From Anthracocystis setariae (Eukaryota > Basidiomycota > Ustilaginomycetes > Ustilaginales > Ustilaginaceae): a stretch of DNA of 64,000 bases. Made by a program: the position numbers and the translations under genes. Below, one piece after another: positions 52,191 through 63,134 of this stretch. Below the pieces are notes generated by a model. The model made no database searches. It was not told the DNA's origin and saw nothing but the letters and a program-made list of their open reading frames with translations. The DNA lies in NCBI GenBank assembly GCA_928724745.1, contig CAKMXJ010000010.1:248001-312000 (forward strand), given 5' to 3'. The first letter of the stretch is position 1; each line of letters begins with the position of its first letter.

Positions 52191-53192
52191 ATGTCAGCAG
52201 CACCACAGACGTTCATCTACAAGACGTTCGTCAACACCGATGGCGAGCAAACTGCCATCCCTGTAGATGTCTACATTCCCGATGGTCAGTCTGCCTTGAC
52301 TCCGGTTGTATGGATACACACCGGCGGTTTCCTTCAAGGCACACGCAAATTTGTGCCACCTCACTTTCTGCGAGCACTCGCCAAGCATAATCTGGCCCTC
52401 GTAGCTCCTGACTTCCGCCTTTGTCCACAAGTTTCGATCTCGGAAGTGCTCGAGGACGTTACGGATGCCATCCGATGGACGCTGGATGCACAAGCTCGCT
52501 CAGCTTCAGGCTTCAAGTCGGACCGCATCGCCTCTGACAAGTACATTCTTGGTGGCTCAAGTGCTGGAGGATGGCCGGCGCTGTTGCTCGGCCTCGGTCT
52601 CCACGATCAGGCCAAACGGATCCCGCAAGCGCCAAGTGCCGTGTTCGCCATCTACGCTATCACCAGCGTCACCAGAGAGCTTGCACCTTTCTTTTACGAG
52701 CCCCAAAAGCCGCTCTCCTGGGCGGTCGATGGTAAAGCAATCGATGGGCAGCCCCTCGAAAAGGAGGGTCACCTACACCGATGTCTGGACTCCAAACACG
52801 AGCTGCTCAAGGACGCTCCGGTCAAGATCCGTACAGAAGCACCTCCAGCATCCAATCCGGTACGAGCTGCGTTGTACAATTTTGCGCGACAGGAGGCAAC
52901 ATATCCGAGCTTGATTCTTTTGGATCCCTCCGAGGGCTCGCAGGTGTGTACGCCGAGCCTGATCAAGTGCACGCTGCGCAAGGCGACCATGCCGGTTCTC
53001 ATTGCTTATGGAGACTCGGATCCCAAGGTTCCCCACTCGCAGTCACAGCATGTCGTCGATGCTCTCAAGTCTTCTGGCTACGACGAAGAATCGCTGCTGG
53101 TGATTGAAGAGAAGGGCGCAGACCACCTGTTCGATATGGAGCCAGAGAAAGAGATCGACAACATGTGGAATTGGCTCAGCGAAAGGCTTTAG
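52191..53192 (+). CDS. Alpha/beta hydrolase-3 family protein
   Basis: Intronless, 333 residues, start context CGACATGTC. It has an alpha/beta-hydrolase fold of the hormone-sensitive-lipase/esterase group. The oxyanion motif is WIHTGGF where most members have HGGG. The nucleophile elbow is LGGSSAGGWPALL. The acid is in YGDSDPKVP and the histidine in GADHLFDMEP near the C-terminus, a complete triad. No signal peptide, so cytosolic. It probably hydrolyses a small ester or acyl compound; the substrate cannot be told. Confidence 0.88.
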   Translation: MSAAPQTFIYKTFVNTDGEQTAIPVDVYIPDGQSALTPVVWIHTGGFLQGTRKFVPPHFLRALAKHNLALVAPDFRLCPQVSISEVLEDVTDAIRWTLDAQARSASGFKSDRIASDKYILGGSSAGGWPALLLGLGLHDQAKRIPQAPSAVFAIYAITSVTRELAPFFYEPQKPLSWAVDGKAIDGQPLEKEGHLHRCLDSKHELLKDAPVKIRTEAPPASNPVRAALYNFARQEATYPSLILLDPSEGSQVCTPSLIKCTLRKATMPVLIAYGDSDPKVPHSQSQHVVDALKSSGYDEESLLVIEEKGADHLFDMEPEKEIDNMWNWLSERL

Positions 53193-54905
53193 GCGATGCT
53201 TGCTTTGAATCCAGTTGCGAGCTCTCTGGAATATGAAATATGAAAAATGAGAAACCGTTGTGCCTTTCCAGCCATAGTTGAGGATGTGCGCCTCTTGCAC
53301 CCACTGGTGTGGGTATATGATATGGTATGAATGTGGTGTGTGTGAACGACATGAATTGATGTGAAACCCGGCTGAACGCCGGCTGTGCTACTGTATGATT
53401 GAGGCGATGCTGGTTGCGTGCGGAGATCTTCCACGCTCCCCACGCCCCTTCTTCAACCCTTGGCCCCATTTGCCCCGGTTTTTTCTCCGCTTTTTAACCT
53501 TTTTGATTTTTGATTTTTTTTTTTCTTTTTTTCTTCTTTCTGAAAAACAAACATAAATAATGCAGGCACCGCACAAACGCTAACCCCCCACGCCGAAGAT
53601 GAAATGCCTAAACCAGGCACGTCTGGTGGGAGGTAACGGCAACCTTGAGCGCCGTTTGCGGGCACAGTCCGCACGTTGTTACACTATCACCGGGAACTTT
53701 GTTGGCGATATCGAGATCTTTGCTTCCACTTCACACATTCTGTTGATGAACTCGTCTGTCGTCGGGAAGCAAGCGAATCGTCGCTTGGACACTTGGGCTT
53801 CAAGTCCGGGTTGCAGAATAGTGGAATGTAACAATCGTGCCCAAAGATTCGTGCTCTTGCAAAGCTGATCAGCCATTCCGAAAAGAAACAGACATCCCTG
53901 ATCGGAGAACTTGCTCCAGTGTCCCGAAAGCAACTAGTGTTCGGCTTGGACAGAATTCTCGCCCCTTTCCCTCCGCGCCATATCATCATGCGGTGGTCAA
54001 TCTGCACTTTCTTTTAAGGAGAGAATACCCTTGCTCTGATGCTGCCTTCCACTTCAGAAGTCACGAGCAATGTACTGTATCGTACTGGTTCTGTCTGGCG
54101 GGCGCCGCGATGCTTATTTGCGGGACGAAGCCAATCAAACAAGGCTAATGCAAACAAACGCATCTCTGCTGTGATGTTCTTGGCATGAGCTTGAGAGTGG
54201 TTCCCGGCAGTCATCGAGATGAACCCTAGCCAAGACGATTGGTCGCAAGCAAGCCAAAAAAACATACCATCATCACTGAAGCGGCAGACTGGGGGAGCGG
54301 TGCCATGGACGCGGACACAAGTGATCATCATTCTCTCCCCCACGGTGATCTGTTGTTCTCCACAATAATTTCATCGCGGCAAGGCGCCCTTCCACACACA
54401 CAGCTGACCGCAAATTCACCAACCCGCAATTCAGAACAAGCGCCAACAACAGCAACTGCACATCTCACAGCCTCGCTGAGCTGCTAACGGTCTCGTGTCC
54501 AGTACAAATCCGAATTCGCAGTCCGACCTCAGAGACACCACTAGCGGTGGTTTCTTCGCTCGTGGCTTGAGAGTTGTTCCGAAGTGCAGCAGCGGCCCTT
54601 CGGCGGCCACAATCCACTTGAATTATTGTTTCTCGCTCGCGGGGGACAAGTGCACGAGAAATGCGATCCACCCATCAAAGTTGCACGACTCAAGAGCGAC
54701 TCTGACCATGGGCCGTGCCATGCTTGGCCCCATGAGCGTGGACTCGCCGTCCACTCTGAGAGTGTCGTCGAAAGGCAGCTGCGACGTTCCATGTTATATA
54801 GACAAGCGTCGTGTTCGTCCATGACACTTCGTCCACCCCGCACGATTCTCCCCTCCATACTTTTCCCCTCCCCGCACCTGACCACGGAGCAGCTCGTAGA
54901 CCAAC
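53193..54905. other. Intergenic region of 1.7 kb
   Basis: Holds a T-rich block (about 53496-53540) after the hydrolase gene and the promoter of the dehydratase gene. Short open frames on both strands show no domain or splice support. Confidence 0.5.
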
Positions 54906-56540
54906 ATGACACAATCTTCGCCCCTGATCGTGTCGTCGTACTCGATTCACGATGTGCGTTTCCCCACCTCCTTGACAGGTGACGGTACCGATGCCATGAA
55001 CAAGAGTAAGTGCGCCGGCAGTGAACAAGGTTGGCGACAGCTAAAGCCTGCTCGATTCTTCAACTACCGACGCTGACTCGTTTGTGACTCTGTTACTTTT
55101 TGCCGAATCTTTCCTTTTTACCAATCCTCCACAGCTTGCGACTACTCGGCTGCCTATCTGATTCTGTACACAAGCCCCAAGGATGCAGCCGAGATTGTCT
55201 CGTACCGTGGACGCGAGAGCGAGGTCATCAATGCGCCGGTCAAGGAGGACTCGTCGCTTCGCGGATTCGGCATGACCTTCACCATCGGCAAAGGTAACGA
55301 AATCTGCTGCCAAGCCATCGCCTCGATCGTAGAAGAGCTCTTGCTCGGCCGCGAGATCGAGCCACTGTTCGCCAACATGGGCGAAACCTGGCAGCTCATG
55401 GTTTCGGACCCTCAGCTGCGCTGGATCGGACCCGAAAAGGGTGTCATTCACTTGGCCACTGCTGCTGTGATCAACGCCATCTGGGATCTGTATGCGCGCT
55501 CGCGCAGCAAGCCTCTGTGGAAGCTCATCTGCGACATGTCGCCCGAGGAACTGGTTCAGTGCATTCCATTCCGCTACATCACCGACGCCATCACACCTGC
55601 CGAGGCACTCAAGATCCTGCAGGACGCGTCCAAGGGCAAGGCGGAGCGAGAGGCCGAGATGGTCGCCAACGGTTACAAGGCGTACACCACATCAGCAGGC
55701 TGGTCGGGCTACGACGATGCCAAGGTGGCTCGTCTGACGCGATCCGCGCTCGAGCAGGGCTTCAACCACTTTAAGCTCAAGGTTGGCGCCGACTTGCAGG
55801 ATGACATCCGCAGATTGTCGTTGATGCGATCCATCGTGGATGATCCCAACGAGATGCCTGCTGGACGCAAGCAGCCTTCTGCGGAGAGCCTTGCAGGCAA
55901 GAATGCGGGTCCGACGGGCTGCGTCGTCATGGTGGATGCTAACCAGGTTTGGGATGTGAAAGAGGCGATCGATTACATGGAGAAGCTGGCGCATCTGCGA
56001 CCCTGGTTCATCGAGGAACCCACCGCACCGGATGACGTTTTGGGCCACGCTGCTATCCGCAAGGGCATCCAGCATCTCGGAATCGGCGTCGCAACAGGTG
56101 AGCATGCGCACAACCGAATGACGTTCAAGCAACTTCTTCAAGCGGATGCCATCGACGTTGTTCAGATCGACTCGTGCCGTCTGGCGGGTGTCAACGAGAT
56201 CCTGGCCGTGATGCTTATGGCCAAGAAGTTTGGCAAAATCGTATGCCCGCACGCTGGTGGTGTCGGACTGTGCGAGTACGTGGTGCACTTGAGTCTGATC
56301 GACTACATCTGCATCAGTGCTACTAACGAGCGCAACGTACTCGAGTGGGTGGACCACTTGCACGAACACTTTGTCTACCCTGTCAGCATCAACGGCGCCG
56401 GATGCTACAACACTCCCATGGACCCCAAGGGAGGTTACAGCATCGAGATGATCAAGAGCTCCATCGAGGACTACAGCTTCCCCCTCGGTTCGTACTGGAA
56501 GACAGGAAACGCACGCACCGCCCCGCCTTCCGGTCACTAA
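54906..56540 (+). CDS. L-fuconate dehydratase-like enolase-superfamily enzyme
   Basis: Exons 54906-55005 and 55135-56540 give 501 residues. The intron (55006-55134) starts GTAAGT and ends CACAG; splicing yields TGDGTDAMNKTCDYSAAYLIL, as in the ENOSF1/L-fuconate dehydratase group. Enzymes of this mandelate-racemase subgroup remove water from sugar acids, such as L-fuconate to 2-keto-3-deoxy-L-fuconate. Visible active-site elements: HFKLKVG (Lys pair), VVMVDANQ, WFIEEPTAPDD, ATGEHAHNRM (three metal ligands D, E, E) and VCPHAGGVGL with the family His. The protein is somewhat longer than human ENOSF1 because of an insertion (about 250-270). Substrate choice among sugar acids is an inference from the family. 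Confidence 0.88.
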
Positions 56541-56912
56541 ATGGCTTGGTTCGTGTGTATGTTTTGCTTGCTTTGTTCTGCAATGGACGGACTCATGGAA
56601 TACATTCTTCTTGTTATCGCAACGTTCAAAGGCGTTCTCTTCGGAGTCGGATTGTGATGTGTGGTACAGTATGTGTGCAACGGCAGACTGCCAATGTGTG
56701 GGAATGATCTGCCGGACAAGAAAGAGCTGATATCAGGATCACAAGAACCAAGCCTGATCTTGAACCGCGAGGCTGATGTGTCGGTGTGCATTTCTCATGA
56801 AACCGCATCGAGCCGTCATCGGGGTCGAATCGGCACATGAGGATAGATTTGTTTGGTCTGTCTGTGGGATTACACTTTGTTGCATGCAGCTATGCATGCA
56901 GCTCGTGGCTGT

Positions 56913-56931
56913 GGTACAGTACTGCTGTACC
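56913..56931. repeat. TACAG/CTGTA palindromic cluster
   Basis: GGTACAGTACTGCTGTACC, an interrupted palindrome. Confidence 0.65.
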
Positions 56932-57038
56932 CACACGGCAACGCGACTTGCGATCTGCACAGACTGAACCCTGTTTTTCAAAATGTGGTCCTCGAAATCA
57001 TACCTCTCCTGTAACACAAGGTCAACCAACGCTGCTCA

Positions 57039-57081
57039 CCCTTTCCTTTCCTTTCCTTTCCTTTTCCTTTCCTTTCCTTTC
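57039..57081. repeat. CCTTT pentanucleotide array
   Basis: About eight CCTTT units with one extra T. It is strictly pyrimidine on the coding strand, just upstream of a gene, as in many fungal promoters. Confidence 0.85.
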
Positions 57082-57277
57082 GATCATCACCACTACACCG
57101 AGCACCTCTCCGCTGCTTCACACCATGTTGTAGCCATAATCACAGCACAAGAGCTCCAGCCTATGCTCGTACCACAGCAATGCCCATTCTTACGCCGAGT
57201 CGTTCAAACCGTTCTTTTCGACAACTCCGCTTCAGTTTTCACTTGGCCCAAAACAGGATTATTCCAGTATCATCAAG

Positions 57278-60200
57278 ATGGCGCAGTCCACAGGCAGTGA
57301 CATGGATGCGCCTTCCGATTCAGTCCCCCACAGTAGCGCAGCCACCACCCATCAGCCTGCTAGGCTGCCGGATCTCGATCTCGAGGAGCTCTCGCCACTC
57401 CCACCAGCACACAGCTCTGCGCAGCAAAAGTCCGTTTCCAAGGAGCTACTTTCCGACCAGAGGCATGACGCAGCCGCTTTCGATACTGCGACATCATCGC
57501 CTGCGCTGAGCGCTGCACCCTCCTCGTTCCGCCTCGAAGGTTCGCCGCCAAGCTCCTTGAATCCTGCCGACAGTCCAGCATGGATTCCTTCACGCAATCA
57601 CCGCAGACGCATCACTTCTACCTCATCCGACACGAGACAGCAGCAGCCGGCACACTCCAGTCCTCAGCAGTACATGCAGCATGATCATCCACGATATCAT
57701 CAAGGTTCCCACCGCGACTCAATAGCAGCTGCAGCAGCAGCATCAGCATCTGCACGCTATGTTACAGTATCTGCTATCCTCTCGCGCTCCGAAATGTACT
57801 ACGCTCCAGAGACCTCGGATCACTGGGATATCCTGCGCTCCCCTCATGAGAATACCCGAGACTCTCACAGTCCACATCTCCGGCCGTCAAGCTCGTCGAT
57901 CCCATCCGGAAACCTCCGAAGAAAAACCAGTCAACGTAAGCGACCAAGCAATGGAAGCGCTATCGAAGCTCTTGGTGCCCTTTTGCTAGGCAAAGATAGT
58001 TCCGGTCGAGTCGCAAGCCTTTCTTTCGCTCGAGATGACCATGGAGACGACACAGGCGCCCAAGAGACCAACACTGCCTCTAGTACAGCAAAGAGAAAGC
58101 CTCAGCCTTCCTCGAGACATGGCGTCCAGGCTTGGACCAGCGCTCTCGGAACTCTGGGAAAAAAGGGTCTCCGTCTGCAGTTTCCAGCCGCCACACATGC
58201 AAAGCCATCTTCATCCAACAGTCAAGCAACAATTGCAGAGAGGAGAGCACATATGTGGCATCAGATGCTGACTCGCCATGGTGCTGTAGTCGAAGATACT
58301 CGTGACGGCTTTTCAACCGTCCGCAGTAGACGAGGTGGCCTCAGCTTTGAAGTCGGAAAGCCGACCCGCAAGTCGACGATCAGTCGAAAATCAACGCCAT
58401 CAACTTTGCTTGATCTCGAAAACTACAAGCCGAACGGCAGAGGTCAAGAAAAAGTTTACGAGATGGAAGGGCAAGACATGAAACCAACCCAGGTAGTTGC
58501 CGACCCTCTAGTCTCCACAACTTCCGATGCTATGCCGGAAACGATTGTCCTCAAAGCTGGCCGTCGTCCAAGGCTGAGCCAGGGATCTAAGTCTGAGTTT
58601 GGCATCGGTTCTGCGTTCCACGATCAAACGCTCCCGGAGGCACCTCCCAGTCCTGTTGCCATGCCTGGCGCCTGGCACGGTGGCTCCTCGTGGAGGACCA
58701 AGCCTGGCGACGGTTACGACGAAGGCGCTTTGCTGTTACCTCCACCTCTTCTCGATGACAATGGAAGCGACGCTGCCAGTTTCGAAGGTCTGCTGGGTGT
58801 TCGTCGCATGCGCGAACGCGAAAAAGCCAGAAAGCAAGCTGAACGACTTGCTGCTCGTAACCGACCGGCTCACAAAGTAGGTCCGCTCACCGCACTCACC
58901 AACTTCGTCAAAGCAGCACATGCCGCCGAAACATCGGCTAAGCGCGCCAGCGCAGCTGGAAGCTTGGGCCGGCCGCCCGCCTTCTTTCGCAGCTACACAG
59001 AACCACAGCAGCTTGCCCGAGTCCGAGCTACTTCTTCCAGTAGCTCGGATGACAGCAAAGCGGAGGACATGGCTGTTGAAGGCTTGGAAGGCTCAACAGA
59101 TCAGTTACGAGACGCAGAGGTGCTGCAAGCCAATGATGGTGACATGACATTGCAATCTGAGCGCACCGAGATTGCCTCTGCTTCCCAGGGAGCAACAGAA
59201 GTGGAGTTACGCAAGAGTCCAGCCATGGCTTCCGTCAGTCCCTTCCTGTCCGCAGCAGCACGCAGGGTAGCGCTGTCACGCCGTGGCTCGCGGACCAACT
59301 CGGTTGATCCTGCCGGCCGCCAACTCAACACTGTTTTCGAGTTCGAGCCCCTCCATCCAAGTGAGATCCCCGACGACCAGCTTGCCTCGCCGGATCTACC
59401 TCCTATCTCGTCTCCGCTGCTGCGTCCCGCCTCCAGAGCGTCCATCAAGACGAGCGCGCTCCGCGACTTCCCGGCCGCACCTCGGCTTCTTCCGGTACAG
59501 CTATCGATGCCGCCTTCACCGTTCACTCCGCTGGCAACTGACTATCGCATCGACGCTCGCGATTCGCGTGGATTTATGGGCCCACCTCCCAGCGGCAGCG
59601 GTGACTACCTCTCGGCCCGCGCTCTTCACTCGGCGCCACGAACACCGCAGCTCGGACCAACGATGCTGAGCTTGCCACCTTCACCTTGGACACCCTATCA
59701 AGACTCTTCTTCGGTGCACGGCTCGCCCATGATCCACCTTCATCTCAACACAAGCAGTTCATCGCTGCGATTGCCTCCGGGGACGCCTAGGCTCATCCCG
59801 ACCCATCTGGAGATCCTGCCATCCCCCTTTCCCACCTCATCATCTTCCCGAAGAGGCTCGCTGACCTACGATAGTCCACAGAGTTTACGTGCCGCTTCAC
59901 TTGCCAAGTCACCACTGGCGGGAGCGACCAATGATTTCACAGCCTTCTCAGCACTGCGCGGGCCTAGACCGAAGGATCAGATATCAAAGACAGCCGTCGA
60001 CGTCAAGGCAGTACGGACATCGATAGACATTCCATCTGAGGACAACAAGCCAGAGCAAGTGCTCAACAGGAGTGTCAACACGAACGGTACAATTCGACTG
60101 ACGCCTTCTTCGATGCTGGTTGCTGCACAATCGGCTCACATTGCCAACGCGGATCTGCAAGACACGACACGATGGATATCTGTGGACAATAATGGCGATA

Positions 60201-62590
60201 GTGATACTCGTCTCAAAGCCGAGAACCTGCAACGACGTCGTTCCAGCCAAGGTACCATCCACATAGACTCTTCTGGCCGGAAACGGTCCTTCATCCTGTG
60301 GTTCCTGGTCGGTGACTTAGGTCTTCGCAACAGGGCAACAGCTGGAGCCGATGATGACAACCTCAGCAAGGAGGTAGGCGCGGATTATGGAGGTCTGGCT
60401 GCCATCTTTGTGCATGTCTTTGGTCTGTTGGTCTTTGTCATGGCACATCTCGTGGACCTTGCATCCTTGACGTACGAAAGGGTCTCGATGGTGCTGTGGT
60501 TTCTTCGTTGGATGGTGTACAATTTGACTGGCCGTACTGTCCTGGCTCAGTGCGTGATTGAAGCCTACGGCTTCATTCAAGCAGAATGGGCTACGGTCGC
60601 ATTGGAAGACCACGAGGAGAAGGGCTCCAAGAGAGTGAAGGTCGACGTGCGTGTCAAGAAGCCCAAGGGTCTTACAAGGTGGCAGGTAGTGCGCGGTCTG
60701 CTAGAGTTGTACTGCTTACACGCTGTTACGCGGGAGCGCTACCTCGCCGAGGGCGCCGGACTCCAGAAACTGGAGGGTTGGAGCCGGAAGGAATCACAGC
60801 AGAGCAACAGCAGCAAGGCCCCAGCGCAGTCGGGTTTGGATCGCCTTGACATCGGTGCTCAACGCGCAGCCTCAAGGGCGGCTTTCGGCGAAAAGCGCAG
60901 AAGCTGGATCCAATCGAAAGGTGTCGATTTCCATTTCGACGGCGAAGAAGACGTTGCTCGCTACGCGGAAGGGAACAATGCAGCCAATATTGGAATGCAA
61001 TGGCCAGTCAAGTCCGATTCAACGAACAGCATATACCAGGAAGGTCAACGGAACCAAGACAACGATGACGAGGACGAAGACAGCAGCGACGACGAAATGA
61101 TCGTGACCAACCGCGGTGATGACATTCTCGAGTTCGCCAAAACCCCAAGGCTGGACGCAGCGCGACCGGGACAGCCAAGCAGCGGCTATTTCGGTCGAGT
61201 CTACGACTTCATGACCTCACCGCAGGTCGGGGCCTCTGATCCTGGCTCGATGCACCGCGATCTACGGCCTTTCCGGGAGACCAATCGAGATCTGGTCCGA
61301 ACGATCAAGTGGTGTGGTCGACTTGCCATCTCTGCCTATGGACTTCATGTTCACATTGTTGATTTGCCGCCCAGCTTCACGCCATCGGGCGAACGGTTCT
61401 CGCGCCAGACGTTTGCTTACCTGTCGCGTCTCAACGCTGAAGATGTGCTCCATGCCGATATTCAGACTCTGGACGCCGATGCCGACTACAGTCCGACCTT
61501 CTACGTGGTCCGAGACTATGTACGCAAGGTGGTCTGCGTTGCTGTGAGAGGTACACAGTCGTTCTCTGACATCATTGTGGACCTAGAAATGCAGACGGAA
61601 GAGATCGAGCTGCCACAGGTGCAGCCGACGCCTGGAGAAGAGTTCAGGTGCCACGCAGGTATCTGGCGCGCGGCCAAGGCGCTCGTATCTCCGCAAAGCA
61701 AGCTGTTTGCTACGCTGCGTCAGGCGCTTGCCGAGAATGAAGGCTTCGGCGTCATGTTCTGCGGCCATTCTCTGGGCGGTGCCATTGCCAGTGCTGCAGC
61801 ACTGCTGCTCGCCGAATACTTTATCCCTGATGGAGCTGACCAGGAATCGGGTACATGGGTTACCAACATGTCGTCTGGCTTGCCCGCACGAAGGCCCATT
61901 CGCGCTGTCAGCTTTGCTAGCCCTGTGACGATGACATCTGATCTGGCCTCGAGAGCTGCTCTTGGCTCGGTGCCGCTGGTGACCACGGTGGTTCTGGGCA
62001 GCGACATCATCCCACGCGCCGGCCATGGACAAGTGCGAGAGCTGAGACGAGTGCTTGGAGCATTGTCGCGTGTACGTCGTAGGCATGCGATGGCGTCGTC
62101 TGAAGGGCAGGATGATGCGCGTGTGCACATCTTGCGAAGCTACTGGGATTGGCGATCCATCAGCATGGCTGAGAATCCGGACGATGTGATGCTGCACAGG
62201 AAGGAGCGGATCGAAGAGCAGCTCTGGGCCTTGCGCCGTGAAGTGGAAAGCGATCTGTACGCGGCTATCAAGGCGAGACTGGACGTGGAGAGTGTACCAG
62301 AATCACGCATTCCACCTTCACCTTGGGTAGGACCAGAGCAGCGAGATCAAGCGCCGCTGCATGCTTTGGCGGTGAGAAGACAGGCGTTGAATGCGACAAC
62401 GTTGCGGTCCGAGGCAGCCCAGGGAGGACCGCTGATCCCACCAGGACGCTGCATCTGGATCAACGACAAGAAGATCTACCACGTACAGAGTCCCTTGGCT
62501 TTCTTCAGCCTGCCGGAGTTACGAGGCGATATGTTTGCAGCTCATTTCCCTGCAGCGTACGAGGAGGCTATCCTCGATCTTCGCACTTGA
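57278..62590 (+). CDS. Diacylglycerol-lipase-like class 3 lipase, very long
   Basis: Intronless, 1770 residues, start context CAAGATGGC. Residues 1 to about 1030 are disordered and Ser/Pro-rich, with arginine-serine patches (likely phosphosites) and little similarity to known domains. Residues about 1038-1083 are hydrophobic (FVHVFGLLVFVMAHLVDLASL) and could be one or two membrane segments. The lipase_3 domain occupies about 1340-1620: VVCVAVRGTQSFSDIIVDL (oxyanion), FCGHSLGGAIASAAALLLA with nucleophile Ser1498, VVLGSDIIPRAGHGQ (Asp), and MFAAHFPAAYEEAI near the C-terminus for the histidine. The arrangement matches sn1-specific diacylglycerol lipases, which release a fatty acid from diacylglycerol. 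An acidic Asp/Glu stretch (about 1260-1280) interrupts the region. Confidence 0.85.
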   Translation: MAQSTGSDMDAPSDSVPHSSAATTHQPARLPDLDLEELSPLPPAHSSAQQKSVSKELLSDQRHDAAAFDTATSSPALSAAPSSFRLEGSPPSSLNPADSPAWIPSRNHRRRITSTSSDTRQQQPAHSSPQQYMQHDHPRYHQGSHRDSIAAAAAASASARYVTVSAILSRSEMYYAPETSDHWDILRSPHENTRDSHSPHLRPSSSSIPSGNLRRKTSQRKRPSNGSAIEALGALLLGKDSSGRVASLSFARDDHGDDTGAQETNTASSTAKRKPQPSSRHGVQAWTSALGTLGKKGLRLQFPAATHAKPSSSNSQATIAERRAHMWHQMLTRHGAVVEDTRDGFSTVRSRRGGLSFEVGKPTRKSTISRKSTPSTLLDLENYKPNGRGQEKVYEMEGQDMKPTQVVADPLVSTTSDAMPETIVLKAGRRPRLSQGSKSEFGIGSAFHDQTLPEAPPSPVAMPGAWHGGSSWRTKPGDGYDEGALLLPPPLLDDNGSDAASFEGLLGVRRMREREKARKQAERLAARNRPAHKVGPLTALTNFVKAAHAAETSAKRASAAGSLGRPPAFFRSYTEPQQLARVRATSSSSSDDSKAEDMAVEGLEGSTDQLRDAEVLQANDGDMTLQSERTEIASASQGATEVELRKSPAMASVSPFLSAAARRVALSRRGSRTNSVDPAGRQLNTVFEFEPLHPSEIPDDQLASPDLPPISSPLLRPASRASIKTSALRDFPAAPRLLPVQLSMPPSPFTPLATDYRIDARDSRGFMGPPPSGSGDYLSARALHSAPRTPQLGPTMLSLPPSPWTPYQDSSSVHGSPMIHLHLNTSSSSLRLPPGTPRLIPTHLEILPSPFPTSSSSRRGSLTYDSPQSLRAASLAKSPLAGATNDFTAFSALRGPRPKDQISKTAVDVKAVRTSIDIPSEDNKPEQVLNRSVNTNGTIRLTPSSMLVAAQSAHIANADLQDTTRWISVDNNGDSDTRLKAENLQRRRSSQGTIHIDSSGRKRSFILWFLVGDLGLRNRATAGADDDNLSKEVGADYGGLAAIFVHVFGLLVFVMAHLVDLASLTYERVSMVLWFLRWMVYNLTGRTVLAQCVIEAYGFIQAEWATVALEDHEEKGSKRVKVDVRVKKPKGLTRWQVVRGLLELYCLHAVTRERYLAEGAGLQKLEGWSRKESQQSNSSKAPAQSGLDRLDIGAQRAASRAAFGEKRRSWIQSKGVDFHFDGEEDVARYAEGNNAANIGMQWPVKSDSTNSIYQEGQRNQDNDDEDEDSSDDEMIVTNRGDDILEFAKTPRLDAARPGQPSSGYFGRVYDFMTSPQVGASDPGSMHRDLRPFRETNRDLVRTIKWCGRLAISAYGLHVHIVDLPPSFTPSGERFSRQTFAYLSRLNAEDVLHADIQTLDADADYSPTFYVVRDYVRKVVCVAVRGTQSFSDIIVDLEMQTEEIELPQVQPTPGEEFRCHAGIWRAAKALVSPQSKLFATLRQALAENEGFGVMFCGHSLGGAIASAAALLLAEYFIPDGADQESGTWVTNMSSGLPARRPIRAVSFASPVTMTSDLASRAALGSVPLVTTVVLGSDIIPRAGHGQVRELRRVLGALSRVRRRHAMASSEGQDDARVHILRSYWDWRSISMAENPDDVMLHRKERIEEQLWALRREVESDLYAAIKARLDVESVPESRIPPSPWVGPEQRDQAPLHALAVRRQALNATTLRSEAAQGGPLIPPGRCIWINDKKIYHVQSPLAFFSLPELRGDMFAAHFPAAYEEAILDLRT

Positions 62591-63134
62591 AGTCAGTCGT
62601 GGACAAAACGAAATTTAAAAGCCATCGTCCTTTTCGACTCACTCAATCAACTTCAACTTTGAACGTTTGAGGGCATAAAGCTGGGTCATTGGCATTCAAA
62701 AGTGTTGAGAGATGCCACGATGTCGGTTGCGCGAGGCAGAACGTGGCTGGCTGAGCGTGTGCAAACCAATGAGATAGGTTGTCCTCCGTGGAGAATGATT
62801 GGAGACGGAATTACGGATTCGACTTTCGGAGTGTGGGGTAGCTCGCCTTATCTGTGTATCTCCAGCCTTGTTGCTGTCGATTCGCATGTGCTTGTCTACG
62901 TTGCAGTGAATGGACAAGTCATGAGGGTGAGAATGGGGGTGATTGTTGCGCAGTTCGAGGTGGGGTCCATGTTCTAGGCGCTTAGCGCGGCAAAATATAC
63001 ATTGCCGGGGGGGGGTTAGGGTTGAAGGTGCACGAGCCAGAATTGCAGCTTCGTGCTTTCCTCATATACCACCGCCCCTCCTTCCCATTCCATCCTCCCG
63101 TTCCACCTACATCCATCTTGAGACGTCTGCAACG
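62591..63134. other. Intergenic region before the GST gene
   Basis: About 0.54 kb with a G run (about 63005-63014) followed by TTAGGGTTG. No gene was recognised. Confidence 0.5.

Larger units (their letters stand above)
56541..57277. other. Intergenic region upstream of the DAG-lipase-like gene
   Basis: About 0.74 kb. It contains a TACAG/CTGTA cluster at 56913-56931 and a CCTTT array at 57039-57081, the latter about 200 bases before the start codon. Confidence 0.55.

Noticed and set aside
63005..63025. GGTTAGGGTTG, resembling a telomere repeat.
   Set aside because: Only one TTAGGG unit beside a G run; no tandem array.
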